Shown: positions 41,586 through 50,365 of the stretch, one piece after another
How the letters are laid out: the number at the start of each line of letters is the position of its first letter
Numbering within the stretch: position 1 is the first letter of the stretch
From: an uncultured Ruminococcus sp.
GTDB taxonomy: Bacteria; Bacillota; Clostridia; Oscillospirales; Ruminococcaceae
Direction of reading: 5' to 3'
Assembly: GCA_902783005.1 (NCBI GenBank)
Contig: CACZPI010000074.1
Coordinates: 1-64,000 of the forward strand
Length of the DNA stretch: 64,000 nt
Position numbers and translations under genes: made by a program
The notes under the pieces: generated by a model
Seen by the model: only the letters and a program-made list of their open reading frames with translations
What the model was told of the DNA's origin: nothing
The model's database searches: none

Positions 41586-41852
41586 ATGACGGAACTGCTG
41601 CAAGATTGCCTGTATCCTCTGCTCTGGGTCTTTGCGGGGCTGTGCGTGCTGCTGTTTTATCTGCGGTGCCGCAAGCGGATCCGGGCATTTCTGCTCGGAG
41701 GAACGACCGGGATCCTGTCTCTGATCGTGCTGCATCTGCACGGAATGATCCTGGGCTTCACCCCGACGCTCTGCCTCTCCAACCTCCTGATTGCCCTGTT
41801 CCTTGGCATTCCCGGAACGGCGCTCATCGGGATCGGAGAGATATTGCGGTAA
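41586..41852 (+). CDS. BofA-like membrane protein
   Basis: An 88-residue protein with two to three membrane segments. The C-terminal block LLIALFLGIPGTALI is the typical BofA signature. In Bacillus, BofA inhibits the intramembrane protease that activates sigma-K; homologues also occur in clostridia where that pathway is not clear. The ribosome site is AAAGGAAGG. It ends the four-gene run. Confidence 0.75.
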   Translation: MTELLQDCLYPLLWVFAGLCVLLFYLRCRKRIRAFLLGGTTGILSLIVLHLHGMILGFTPTLCLSNLLIALFLGIPGTALIGIGEILR

Positions 41853-41860
41853 ATGCAAAA

Positions 41861-41891
41861 ATCCCGGAGGCGCATCACACGCCTCCGGGAT
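41861..41891. terminator. Bidirectional terminator between the BofA-like gene and rplL
   Basis: ATCCCGGAGGCG (41861-41872) pairs with CGCCTCCGGGAT (41880-41891), with AAAAA on the left and ATGTTTTG on the right. It serves both convergent transcripts. Confidence 0.92.
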
Positions 41892-41914
41892 ATGTTTTGC
41901 AAGAAAACGAAATC

Positions 41915-42286
41915 TTACTTGATCTCGACAGTAGCGCCAGCCTCTTCGAGCTTAGCCTTGAGCTCGTCAGCCTCAGCCTTGGAAACGCCTTCCTTCAGGG
42001 TCTTCGGAGCGCCCTCAACAACTTCCTTAGCCTCCTTCAGGCCCAGGCCGAGAACGTCCTTGACAGCCTTGATAACGCCCATCTTAGCGTCACCATAGGA
42101 AGCCAGAACTACGTCGAACTCAGTCTTCTCCTCAGCTGCAGCTACTGCGCCGCCTGCTGCCGGAGCTGCTGCTACAGCAGCAGTTACGCCGAATTCTTCC
42201 TGGATTGCCTCAACCAGCTCTGCCAGCTCCAGAACGGAGAGAGCCTTGATATCTTCAATGAACTTCATTGTCTTCTCAGATGCCAT
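41915..42286 (-). CDS. rplL: Ribosomal protein bL12 (L7/L12)
   Basis: A 123-residue stalk protein with N-terminal dimerization domain, Ala/Gly-rich hinge ([13 protein letters not shown]) and C-terminal domain [20 protein letters not shown]. It recruits translation factors. AAGGAG precedes the start. It is co-transcribed with rplJ. Confidence 0.98.
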   Translation of the reverse strand: MASEKTMKFIEDIKALSVLELAELVEAIQEEFGVTAAVAAAPAAGGAVAAAEEKTEFDVVLASYGDAKMGVIKAVKDVLGLGLKEAKEVVEGAPKTLKEGVSKAEADELKAKLEEAGATVEIK

Positions 42287-42388
42287 GATAGTATTCTCCT
42301 TTTCAATAGAATTAAAATAAAAATTTGGGTTATGCTGCCATTCTCATGCAGCATATCGGATCGGCAGCATCATGCCGCCATTGCCTGC

Positions 42389-42895
42389 TTACGCAGCCTC
42401 GCCGTTCTTGTCGACGATTGCCTGCAGCAGAGCAGCCAGCTTCTGGATCGGCCCCTGCAGGGAACCAACGAGCTGTGCGAGCAGTACATCCTTGGACGGG
42501 ATCTTGGACAGAGCCATGACCTTTGCCTCATCGAAGTACTCACCCTCAACGCAGCCTGCCTTCAGCTTGAAGTCACCGGTAGCCTTCTCTGCATACTCAC
42601 CCAGAATTCTGGCCGGAGCCGTCTGGTCGTCCTGAGAGATTGCAATAGCGGTGGTGCCGTTGAGAACCTCATCGTAGTTCTCCATACCGAGATTGTGCAG
42701 TGCGCGCTTGAGCAGGGTATTCTTCTCTACGAAATACTCTACGTTAGCCTCACGCAGATTGCGGCGCAGTACGGTATCGTCTGCTACGGTGATGCCCTTG
42801 TAGTCAACGATGACAAAAGATGCAGCATCCTTCAGCTTTGCTTCCAGCTCTGCAACTCTTGCAGCCTTGACCTCGAGTACATTTGCACTTGGCAT
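42389..42895 (-). CDS. rplJ: Ribosomal protein uL10
   Basis: A 168-residue stalk base protein that anchors L7/L12 dimers to 23S rRNA. It starts MPSANVLEVKAARVAELEAK, and contains FVIVDYKGITVADDTVLRRN and FVEKNTLLKRAL. The C-terminal helix binds L12. GGAGGTG precedes the start. The transcript carries an L10 leader. Confidence 0.97.
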   Translation of the reverse strand: MPSANVLEVKAARVAELEAKLKDAASFVIVDYKGITVADDTVLRRNLREANVEYFVEKNTLLKRALHNLGMENYDEVLNGTTAIAISQDDQTAPARILGEYAEKATGDFKLKAGCVEGEYFDEAKVMALSKIPSKDVLLAQLVGSLQGPIQKLAALLQAIVDKNGEAA

Positions 42896-42947
42896 TTACA
42901 TTCACCTCCGTTTGAATATAGGATAATCGTATCCGGAAACGGGGTAT

Positions 42948-43078
42948 CCATAATAATCATAAAATTATTATTAAACGCCCTGATTCGAGAGGAATCAGGG
43001 CGAATATCTTGCTTGTATCAGATATACCCGGCACTCCTCGGCAGGACTTACGGGCATTGCCCACCTGCTGTCTTTAGA
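42948..43078 (-). ncRNA. L10 leader RNA
   Basis: The minus-strand leader of rplJ contains AAGACAGCAGGTG and AAGTCCTGCCGAGG, the conserved L10 leader core that binds L10-(L12)n and lets it repress its own operon. It is followed by a hairpin with CGCCCTGATTC (42976-42986) and GAATCAGGGCG (42992-43002) and a T-rich run, consistent with an attenuator. Confidence 0.92.
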
Positions 43079-43091
43079 ATACGACTTTATT

Positions 43092-43120
43092 ATTGTAGCA
43101 CATCCCCGCCGGTTTGTCAA
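43092..43120 (-). promoter_or_regulatory. Promoter for the rplJ-rplL operon
   Basis: TTGACA (43120-43115), 17 bases, TACAAT (43097-43092) on the minus strand, just upstream of the L10 leader. Confidence 0.9.
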
Positions 43121-43149
43121 GTGTTTTTTTCATATTTTTTCTGATTTTC

Positions 43150-43179
43150 TTGACACGTCCCGCTCTTCTATGGTATACT
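43150..43179 (+). promoter_or_regulatory. Promoter for the sugar dehydratase gene
   Basis: TTGACA (43150-43155), 18 bases, TATACT (43174-43179) with a TGG extended -10. Confidence 0.82.
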
Positions 43180-43228
43180 GAGTAGGGTTCAGAATCCTTT
43201 TATATGTATCAATTCCCGAAAGGAACGG

Positions 43229-43243
43229 ATGATGCCGCTATGA
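43229..43243 (+). other. Possible leader minicistron MMPL
   Basis: ATGATGCCGCTATGA is a 4-codon frame. Its start follows GAAAGGA at good spacing and its stop overlaps the ATG of the dehydratase gene (43240). It could couple translation. This is inferred only from spacing. Confidence 0.35.
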
Positions 43244-45159
43244 TCAGGCAATTACTTACGAAATTCAAATACCGGAAGATCCTGCTGGCGCTGGCCGATG
43301 CGTTCATCATCGTCATTGCTGCGCTCATCACCAATTTCCTGCTGGTGCCGCTCTCGTTCTTTCTGTCGCGGGAGGATCTGATCGTCTCCATGATCGTCAA
43401 TGTCATCTGCGGCCTGCTGAGCCTGACGGCATTCGGCGCCTATAACAAGCTCTGGCGCTACTTCCATACCAAGGATTACCTCTCCTGCATTTTCGGCGTG
43501 GTCACCGGGGTGCTGGTCTCAAGCCTGCTGACCAAGCTCCTGGCAGGGCATTTTCCCCTGGCCTATACCGTGCTGCACTGCTGTGTCGTGATCATCGGCA
43601 TCTGTCTGTTCCGGTTCATCTTCCGGACGGCCTTCATTGACCTGGTATCGCTCGGGCGGCGTGAGGCTTCGATGCAGCCGACGCTCATCATCGGCGGCGG
43701 GCAGGCCTGCCGTGCGATGCTCCGGGAGATCCGCAATGCACAGAAATCCCCCTACCAGAACGGCAATGCCATGACGCAGATCGACCCGGTCTGCATTCTC
43801 GACGATGACCGCGCCAAGATCGGCAGGGAGATCGAGGGCGTCCAGATCGTCGGCACCACCGCGGAGCTTGCACGCTTTGTGGAGGAGAGCCATCCGGTGC
43901 AGATCATTTTCTGCATTCCCTCCTGTCCGGAGCAGGAGCGAAGCGCCATTCTTGCGCAATGTCTGAAAACCGGGCTTCCGGTCAAGGTCATTCCGCTGCT
44001 CGGCAACGTCCTGTTTGAGGAAGCACACACCACGCTGCTCGGGCAGGTGCGTGACATCCGGGTGGAGGATCTGCTCGGACGGGAGCCGGTCACCTTTGAC
44101 ATGGAGAATATCCGCCATTTCATCAGCGGCAAGGTCTGCATGGTCACGGGAGGCGGCGGCTCGATTGGCTCAGAGCTGGTGCGGCAGATCGCCCGGTATG
44201 CACCGGCGCAGATCATCATTGTCGATATTTATGAGAATAACGCCTATGAGATCCAGCAGGAGCTTCGGATGGAATACGGCGATTCGCTGAATCTGGTCAC
44301 GCTGATCGCTTCGGTGCGCGATTACTACCGGATGAATCAGATCTTTTCCCGCTACAAGCCGCAGATCGTCTTCCATGCTGCTGCGCACAAGCATGTACCG
44401 CTGATGGAGGCCGCACCGATGGAGGCGATCAAGAACAACGTCCTTGGCACCTTCCATACCGCAACGCTCGCGCAGTTCCACAATGCCGAAAAATTCGTAA
44501 TGATCTCCACCGACAAGGCCGTCAATCCGACGAATGTCATGGGTGCTTCCAAGCGCTGCTGCGAAATGATCGTGCAATACCTGGCACAGCAGCAGGAAGG
44601 ACAGACGGAATTCGTCACGACGCGCTTCGGCAATGTGCTGGGCTCGAATGGTTCTGTCATTCCGCTGTTCCGCCGGCAGATCGAAAAGGGCGGACCGGTC
44701 ACGGTCACACATCCGGATGTGACGCGCTACTTCATGACGATCCCGGAGGCGGTCAGTCTGGTGATGGAGGCAGCAGCCATTGCACACGGCGGAGAGATCT
44801 TTGTGCTTGACATGGGCAAGCCGGTGCGCATTGTGACGCTTGCCGAAAACCTGATCCGGATGTACGGCAAGGTGCCGAATCAGGATATTGAGATCCGCTT
44901 TACCGGGCTGCGGCCGGGTGAAAAGATCCGGGAAGAGCTGCTCATGAATGAGGAGGGGCTGCAGAAGACCTCCAACAAGCTCATTTTCATCGGGCAGCAG
45001 ATCGACATTGATCCGGATCGGTTCATTCATGATCTGCGGCGCCTCAAGGATGCGGCGATCGAAAATGACGAACAGCTTGCCGTGGAAATGCTCCACGAGA
45101 TCGTCCCGGCCTTCGTTACCCCCGAAGAATTCAACGCCAAAAACACCCCTGCATCATGA
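43240..45159 (+). CDS. Membrane-bound nucleotide-sugar 4,6-dehydratase (CapD/PglF type)
   Basis: A 639-residue protein. Four N-terminal membrane segments (about 10-130) are followed by a CoA/NAD-binding-like region (TLIIGGGQACRAM) and the C-terminal short-chain dehydrogenase domain with VTGGGGSIGSELVRQIA. The catalytic motif is STDKAVNPTNVMGASKR, with Met in place of the classical Tyr, as in PglF/WbpM-type UDP-GlcNAc 4,6-dehydratases. It makes a keto-sugar for surface polysaccharides or glycoproteins. A longer start at 43204 has no ribosome site; the ATG at 43240 may be coupled to a tiny leader frame. No other capsule genes are nearby. Confidence 0.88.
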   Translation: MIRQLLTKFKYRKILLALADAFIIVIAALITNFLLVPLSFFLSREDLIVSMIVNVICGLLSLTAFGAYNKLWRYFHTKDYLSCIFGVVTGVLVSSLLTKLLAGHFPLAYTVLHCCVVIIGICLFRFIFRTAFIDLVSLGRREASMQPTLIIGGGQACRAMLREIRNAQKSPYQNGNAMTQIDPVCILDDDRAKIGREIEGVQIVGTTAELARFVEESHPVQIIFCIPSCPEQERSAILAQCLKTGLPVKVIPLLGNVLFEEAHTTLLGQVRDIRVEDLLGREPVTFDMENIRHFISGKVCMVTGGGGSIGSELVRQIARYAPAQIIIVDIYENNAYEIQQELRMEYGDSLNLVTLIASVRDYYRMNQIFSRYKPQIVFHAAAHKHVPLMEAAPMEAIKNNVLGTFHTATLAQFHNAEKFVMISTDKAVNPTNVMGASKRCCEMIVQYLAQQQEGQTEFVTTRFGNVLGSNGSVIPLFRRQIEKGGPVTVTHPDVTRYFMTIPEAVSLVMEAAAIAHGGEIFVLDMGKPVRIVTLAENLIRMYGKVPNQDIEIRFTGLRPGEKIREELLMNEEGLQKTSNKLIFIGQQIDIDPDRFIHDLRRLKDAAIENDEQLAVEMLHEIVPAFVTPEEFNAKNTPAS

Positions 45160-45180
45160 TAATGCAGGGGTGCGTTTTTT
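45144..45180. terminator. Terminator between the dehydratase and tyrA
   Basis: CACCCCTGCAT (45144-45154) and ATGCAGGGGTG (45162-45172), followed by CGTTTTTT. Convergent genes share it. Confidence 0.92.
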
Positions 45181-46060
45181 ATGACAGCTTTTTGTCCCGC
45201 AGATCAATGGTGGAGGGGGAATTGCGGCGGTTCTGGAGATTTTGCTCCTTGCGCAGCCTGCCCTCCCGGATCAGCTCATATACCCGTTCCCGGTCTCCTG
45301 CGGCAAGCGCCTTGCGGTAGTCTCCCAGATGCTCCATGAGCGTATCGAGCTCCGTCAGCAGTCCCTCGCGGTTCTCCATGAACAGATCTGTCCACATGTC
45401 CTCGTTCATCGTGGCAATGCGGGTCATATCATGGAAGCTGCCCCCGGAAAAGCCGCTCTCCAGCTCGATCACCGGGCTTTCCACATAGCTCGACGATACC
45501 ACATGCGCAAGCTGGCTGGTGTACGCGATCATGCGGTCGTGCAGCTCCGGAGTCGTGATGACAAAGCGCCGGAATCCGATCTGATGCGCCACATTCTTGA
45601 CCTGTGCAATGACATATTCCGGCGTTTCCGGCAGCGGCGTCATGATGAAATTCGCACCCTGATACAGGTCTTCATCCGACACACTGTAGCCTGCCCGCTC
45701 CTTGCCCGCCATCGGATGGGTGGACAGATAATGCACCCCGTACTGCGCACACAGCTTTGTCAGCTCCTCCGGCAGATCGGTCTTGACGCCGCTGACGTCG
45801 ATCACAATTGTGCCCGGTGTCATCGTTGCCGCATGGCTGCGCACCCATTCACGGATATGCGCCGGATACAGGCACACCATCACCATATCAAAGCCGCTGC
45901 AGTCATCCCCGGCAATGCCGTCGATCACATGCTCCTCCAGCGCCTTCTCTGCCACGGCTGCCGTCCGGTTCCATCCGTAAACGCCGTGCTCCGTATACAT
46001 ATGCAGTGCCTTGCAGATCGAGCCGCCGATCAGACCCAGTCCTGCTACCAGAATTTTCAT
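45179..46060 (-). CDS. tyrA: Prephenate dehydrogenase
   Basis: A 293-residue NAD(P)-dependent enzyme that converts prephenate to 4-hydroxyphenylpyruvate on the way to tyrosine. It starts MKILVAGLGLIGGSICKALH. The prephenate-binding His is in STHPMAGKE; a second conserved block is YTSQLAHVVSSSY with a following SGGSFHDMTR. The C-terminal helical domain lacks an ACT regulatory domain. The ATG at 46060 is the likely start; an upstream in-frame start at 46156 would run into the hairpin after the preceding gene. Confidence 0.93.
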   Translation of the reverse strand: MKILVAGLGLIGGSICKALHMYTEHGVYGWNRTAAVAEKALEEHVIDGIAGDDCSGFDMVMVCLYPAHIREWVRSHAATMTPGTIVIDVSGVKTDLPEELTKLCAQYGVHYLSTHPMAGKERAGYSVSDEDLYQGANFIMTPLPETPEYVIAQVKNVAHQIGFRRFVITTPELHDRMIAYTSQLAHVVSSSYVESPVIELESGFSGGSFHDMTRIATMNEDMWTDLFMENREGLLTELDTLMEHLGDYRKALAAGDRERVYELIREGRLRKEQNLQNRRNSPSTIDLRDKKLS

Positions 46061-46120
46061 GTTCCTGACTTCCTTTCCGGATTTTATTTCTTGAAAGCGA
46101 TAAATTTTGAACCCTGAATT

Positions 46121-46146
46121 CTGCGGATACCTTATGGTATCCGCAG
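46121..46146 (-). terminator. Hairpin after the repeat-bearing membrane protein
   Basis: CTGCGGATACC (46121-46131) and GGTATCCGCAG (46136-46146) form an 11-bp stem with a 4-base loop, 14 bases after the stop. No T-run follows; it may be a weak terminator or an mRNA end. Confidence 0.5.
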
Positions 46147-46159
46147 AGTGTTTCATGAC

Positions 46160-49060
46160 TTACGACTGATCCGCAGCATCGCCGGTATTGGCAATGCGGA
46201 CAATGCGCCACACGCCGTTCTTCTTCTCCAGAACGACCTGCATTTCCTTCTCATTCTGCGCGGTGTAATTGCTGGAATGCTCCTGCCACTGCGCCGAATC
46301 GCTTACATACAGCACATCGACCGTGTAGACATCCCCGCTGCGCTGGATCTTCTGGATCTGCGGCGCATAGGCAAAGATGGCCGGGGACTGCGGTACATTA
46401 TAGCTGTGGATGTCCTCGTCATAATAGAAGAATTCACCGGCGATCCGGAGTGTGACCGGAACCGGGCTGTATTCTGCGCCGAACATGCGTCTTGCACGCA
46501 GCAGCACATCCTGCAGCGGGATCGAAATGACATCGAAATTCGCCGGATAGACAGACAGATCATCATACATCAGAATGTCCATCATGGCCGCACTCAGGAA
46601 GTAGCTGTCATCAATATCCCCGACTGCTTCAAAGGCCGGCATATCGGTCACAGCCACCGGATACAGCACATCCGTGATCTCATCGCGCACCGAGCCGCCG
46701 CCTGCAAAGCCGCCGATCCATCCGAGCAGGCTGCTCACACAGGTCACAAGCCCGACAACGGCCAGCACGGCGCATACCACGCCAACCACGAAATACGAAT
46801 TGCGGTGCAGGAAATGCTGTCCCTCATGCTCCTCCGGCTCCGGCAGCGGTTCTGCCTTCATCTCGGCCAGTTCATCGGCATCCTCATCCAGCGCCGCACG
46901 CAGCTTGGCGCGGAATCCCTTGTATGCCTTCGTCGGCTTCGGGCGCTTGCGCTTCGGTGCCGGCGGGATCGGCTGCGGGGGCGGATTGAATGCCTCATAT
47001 TCGCTGTCATCAAAGCCCGGATCCTCGTCCTCTGCCGGCGGCATCTCCGGCATCGGCGGGTTCGGCAGCTCTTCCTCGGGCAGCGGCGGATTCGGCAGCG
47101 GATCCTCTTCCGGATTCACCAGCGCCAGATAGGCTTCATCTGCCGCCTTGTCCCCGGAAAAATCATCATAATCCTTCGGCTCGTCCGCAATGGCATGGGC
47201 ATTTTCCAGCATCCGGGGATCTCCCGGCGTGGTCGTTGCCGTCCATGCGGGCTGTGGCTCTTCATAATCCGGCTGCGGTTCCTCATAAGCGGGAGATTCT
47301 TCCGCAGAATCCGACTCCTCCGCAGGGGCTTCATAGGTCTCTTCTACCGGCTCTTCGTCGAATTCATACGGTGCGTCGTCGATCTCGTCGTCAGACGCAT
47401 CGTCCTCCTCCTCGTCATCCTCGAGCGCATCCTCTTCGTCGTCGATGGGCTCAAAGAACTTGTCACGGAGCGAACGCAGCATTCCAAAGAAGGTCTGCTT
47501 CACCGGCACATCCGGCAGTGCTGCCAGATGCCGCAGCTTCGGGGCGCTTTCCTCCGGTTCATCCAGCGCTTCGTCCTCTTCGTACAACGCTTCGTCATCC
47601 TCCGGCGCTTCGTAGGCGTCCTCCCCCGCTGCTTCCGGCTCGGAGAAAAGATCCTCGATCTCCTCTACAAGGGTCGGTTCCCCTTCGGTGGGTTCCTCTG
47701 GGATGGGTTCTTCCGCAACAGGCTCCTCAACGACAGGCTCCTCTGCAATGGGTTCCTCTGCAATCGGCTCTTCCGCAATCGCTTCCTCTGCAACAGGCTC
47801 CTCTGCAATCGGTTCCTCTGCAATGGGCTCCTCTGCAATCGGTTCCTCCGCAATCGGCTCTTCCGCAATCGGTTCCTCTGCAATCGGTTCCTCAACGACA
47901 GGCTCCTCTGCAATCGGTTTCTCCGCAATCGGCTCCTCTGCAATCGATTCCTCTGCAATCGGCTCTTCCGCAATCGGCTCCTCTGCAATCGGTTCCTCTG
48001 CGATCGGCTCCTCTTCATCGAAATCGTAAGGCGTATCGTCGTCCGGGTAGTCCTCCGGTTCCTCCTCATCCTCTTCGATCTCTTCAAAGATCCGTGCAGT
48101 AATGAATTCCTTGGCGCGTCCGAACAGACCGCGCAGGCCGGCAAGCAGATCAGGGGCAGGCTCCTCCGGAAGCTCCTCATCCAGGAGATCCTCCTCATCC
48201 TCTGCTTCCTCCGCAGCCCCGGCAGCTTCCTCCTGCGGGAATACCGCATCGAGCTCCGGCATCAGCGAAACGGCCTTTTCCGGATCCTCCGGCATGGAGA
48301 GGATCTCCTCGGGCTCTGCTTCGGCATTCTCCTCTGCTTCTGCCTTTGCCGCTTCCTCCTCGGCACGGCGGCGGAGCTGCTCGCGGATCATTTCTGCCTT
48401 GGAACGCACCTTTTCCTTGTGCGCTTCGCTGCGGATCTGATCCTCCGGATCCGGTTCAGCCGGCTTGTCGGTCAGTACCGCGATCATGGCCGATGCGGTA
48501 TCCTCGCCGCTGACGGCACGTTCAAGCGCCACCTGCGCCGGCTCCTCCCGCAGCGCGGGAGAAGGCACAATATCCGGCGGCAGCTCGTCGGGTACCTCAA
48601 TATGCGGAATGACCTTCTTCGGCGGCACCGGCGGCTGCGGAATGCTCCGCGACTGCGTGCGGCGCTTGTACTTCTTGCGGCGGCCGCGATCCGGATTCGG
48701 CTTCAGGCCGTGATTCTGGGTAGGCTTCCGCTCGGCATCCGGCTTCGGAAGCGTCTCCGCATCCAGGCGGTCACGCATCCGGACAGCGGTATCGGCAGAC
48801 GGCTCCTCCGTGAAATGGCTGACCGTCGGCGGGATCACCACCGGATCATGCACCGGCAGATCCGGTATCGGCTCACGCACAGCCGCAGGCGGTTCCTCCT
48901 TCTTCTCCGTATCGCGCTCGACATCGCGGAGGATGGCTTCGACACGCATCCGCGCCCCCTCGCTGGCGGTAGAACGGGTCGCCTGTCCGGGGAGCTTTTT
49001 CTGCTCTTTCTCCAGATCCTGCATCAGCGAGCTGAGCAGATCATCAAGTTCTTTCGTCAT
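46160..49060 (-). CDS. Large acidic single-span membrane protein with EEPIA repeats
   Basis: A 966-residue protein. The N-terminal 750 residues are highly acidic and low-complexity, presumed cytoplasmic. They contain a basic patch (about 125-140, RGRRKKYKRR), charged coiled coils and the EEPIA array (350-454). A single span lies at about 755-783. The C-terminal part of about 180 residues should lie outside; its end (EMQVVLEKKNGVWRIVRI) resembles NTF2-like or DUF-type extracellular domains. No enzymatic motif is seen. It could link the cytoplasm and the wall physically; that is inference. It lies between proA and tyrA. Confidence 0.78.
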   Translation of the reverse strand: MTKELDDLLSSLMQDLEKEQKKLPGQATRSTASEGARMRVEAILRDVERDTEKKEEPPAAVREPIPDLPVHDPVVIPPTVSHFTEEPSADTAVRMRDRLDAETLPKPDAERKPTQNHGLKPNPDRGRRKKYKRRTQSRSIPQPPVPPKKVIPHIEVPDELPPDIVPSPALREEPAQVALERAVSGEDTASAMIAVLTDKPAEPDPEDQIRSEAHKEKVRSKAEMIREQLRRRAEEEAAKAEAEENAEAEPEEILSMPEDPEKAVSLMPELDAVFPQEEAAGAAEEAEDEEDLLDEELPEEPAPDLLAGLRGLFGRAKEFITARIFEEIEEDEEEPEDYPDDDTPYDFDEEEPIAEEPIAEEPIAEEPIAEESIAEEPIAEKPIAEEPVVEEPIAEEPIAEEPIAEEPIAEEPIAEEPIAEEPVAEEAIAEEPIAEEPIAEEPVVEEPVAEEPIPEEPTEGEPTLVEEIEDLFSEPEAAGEDAYEAPEDDEALYEEDEALDEPEESAPKLRHLAALPDVPVKQTFFGMLRSLRDKFFEPIDDEEDALEDDEEEDDASDDEIDDAPYEFDEEPVEETYEAPAEESDSAEESPAYEEPQPDYEEPQPAWTATTTPGDPRMLENAHAIADEPKDYDDFSGDKAADEAYLALVNPEEDPLPNPPLPEEELPNPPMPEMPPAEDEDPGFDDSEYEAFNPPPQPIPPAPKRKRPKPTKAYKGFRAKLRAALDEDADELAEMKAEPLPEPEEHEGQHFLHRNSYFVVGVVCAVLAVVGLVTCVSSLLGWIGGFAGGGSVRDEITDVLYPVAVTDMPAFEAVGDIDDSYFLSAAMMDILMYDDLSVYPANFDVISIPLQDVLLRARRMFGAEYSPVPVTLRIAGEFFYYDEDIHSYNVPQSPAIFAYAPQIQKIQRSGDVYTVDVLYVSDSAQWQEHSSNYTAQNEKEMQVVLEKKNGVWRIVRIANTGDAADQS
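47699..48013 (-). repeat. 15-bp coding tandem repeat (EEPIA), 21 copies
   Basis: Twenty-one 15-base units encode EEPIA or close variants (EESIA, EKPIA, EEPVV, EEPVA, EEAIA, EEPIP). Unit length is a multiple of three, so copy-number change keeps the frame. Third-position changes vary among units, and several stretches are repeated exactly, which indicates recent slippage or recombination. Confidence 0.92.
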
Positions 49061-49101
49061 GCGTTATTACTCCGATCATAGGATTTTCTTCATCCGGGCT
49101 A

Positions 49102-50352
49102 TCAGCCGCGTGTCTGTCCGTTACCGGTGATCCGGTACTGTGTCGTCGTCAGCGCCGGCAGTCCCATCGGGCCGCGGGCATGGAGCTTCTGGGTGGAAAT
49201 GCCGATCTCTGCGCCGAAGCCAAATTCCTCGCCGTCAGTGAACCGGGTCGAGGCATTGACATAGAGTGCCGCGGAATCCAGGTGATTCAGGAAATATTCC
49301 GCATTTTCCATGCTCTCTGTCACGATCGCCTCGCTGTGATGGGTGGAATACTGCCGGATATGCGCACAGGCCTCCTCGACAGAATCCACGATATGAACCG
49401 CGATCTCATAATCGCCGTATTCCTTGTAATAATCCTCCTCCGTGACCGGGATCACGCAGTCACCGAGAATGCGCTGCACCGTCTCATCGCCGTGAATGAC
49501 GACGCTGTGCTTGTCAAATGCGGCCTTGACCGCCGGGAGGAAGGCTTCTGCGATCTCCCTGTGAACCAGCAGCGTTTCAATGGCATTGCAGACGGAGGGA
49601 CGCTGGGTCTTGGCATTGTCCGCGATGGAAACCGCCATGTCCAGCTTTGCGGAAGCATCCACAAATACATGGCAGTTGCCGGCGCCCGTTTCAATGACCG
49701 GAACGGTTGCCTGCCGGATGACTGCCTGAATGAGTCCCGCACCGCCGCGGGGGATCAGCACATCGAGATAGCCGTTGAGCCGCATCATATCGGCCGCGGT
49801 CTCACGGTCGGTCTTTTCCACGAGCTGCACGGCATCCTCCGGCAGACCGCAGGAGGCGATCGCACCGCGCATCACTGCAACGAGTGCCATATTGGAATGA
49901 ATGGCTTCCTTGCCGCCGCGCAGGATCACGGCATTGCCGGCCTTGAGGCAAAGCACCGCGGCATCCACCGTGACATTCGGGCGGCTCTCAAAAATAATGC
50001 CTGCCACACCGATCGGCACGCGCACCTGACGGATGCGAAGGCCGTTCGGACGGATCCAGCCGCCGATCTCCTCCCCGACCGGATCGGGAAGCGCCATGAC
50101 CTTCAGCACGGCATTGGCAATGGCTGCCACGCGCTTTTCATCCAGGCGCAGTCTGTCCTGCATGGATTCGGACATGCCGTTTGCCTTCGCCTGGGTCAGA
50201 TCCTCGGCATTGGCACGGATGATCTTGTCCGCATTCGCAGTCAGCGCCTCGGAAATGGCCTGGAGCGCGGCATTCTTTTCGGCAGTACCGGTGCCTGCCA
50301 GTACATGGCTCGCCTGCTTTGCGCGGCTGCCAAGCTCTTCCATATAATTCAT
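49102..50352 (-). CDS. proA: Glutamate-5-semialdehyde dehydrogenase (gamma-glutamyl phosphate reductase)
   Basis: A 416-residue NADPH-dependent enzyme, second step of proline synthesis from glutamate. The fold is that of aldehyde dehydrogenases, with VPIGVAGIIFESRPNVTVDA, LRGGKEAIHSN and the catalytic Cys in PSVCNAIETLLVH. The C-terminus is the typical GPMGLPALTTTQYRITGNGQ. GGGGGA is 8 bases before the ATG at 50352; a start at 50412 is too far upstream and overlaps proB. It is 13 bases after proB. Confidence 0.96.
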   Translation of the reverse strand: MNYMEELGSRAKQASHVLAGTGTAEKNAALQAISEALTANADKIIRANAEDLTQAKANGMSESMQDRLRLDEKRVAAIANAVLKVMALPDPVGEEIGGWIRPNGLRIRQVRVPIGVAGIIFESRPNVTVDAAVLCLKAGNAVILRGGKEAIHSNMALVAVMRGAIASCGLPEDAVQLVEKTDRETAADMMRLNGYLDVLIPRGGAGLIQAVIRQATVPVIETGAGNCHVFVDASAKLDMAVSIADNAKTQRPSVCNAIETLLVHREIAEAFLPAVKAAFDKHSVVIHGDETVQRILGDCVIPVTEEDYYKEYGDYEIAVHIVDSVEEACAHIRQYSTHHSEAIVTESMENAEYFLNHLDSAALYVNASTRFTDGEEFGFGAEIGISTQKLHARGPMGLPALTTTQYRITGNGQTRG

Positions 50353-50365
50353 GATGTCATCCCCC

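Noticed and set aside
47699..48013. CRISPR-like short repeats
   Set aside because: The units are contiguous 15-mers in a coding frame with no spacers; they encode EEPIA.
46148..49081. 977-codon plus-strand frame opposite the EEPIA protein
   Set aside because: The opposite strand of an acidic repeat gene is naturally open. The minus-strand frame has a membrane span, normal composition at its end and a better start.
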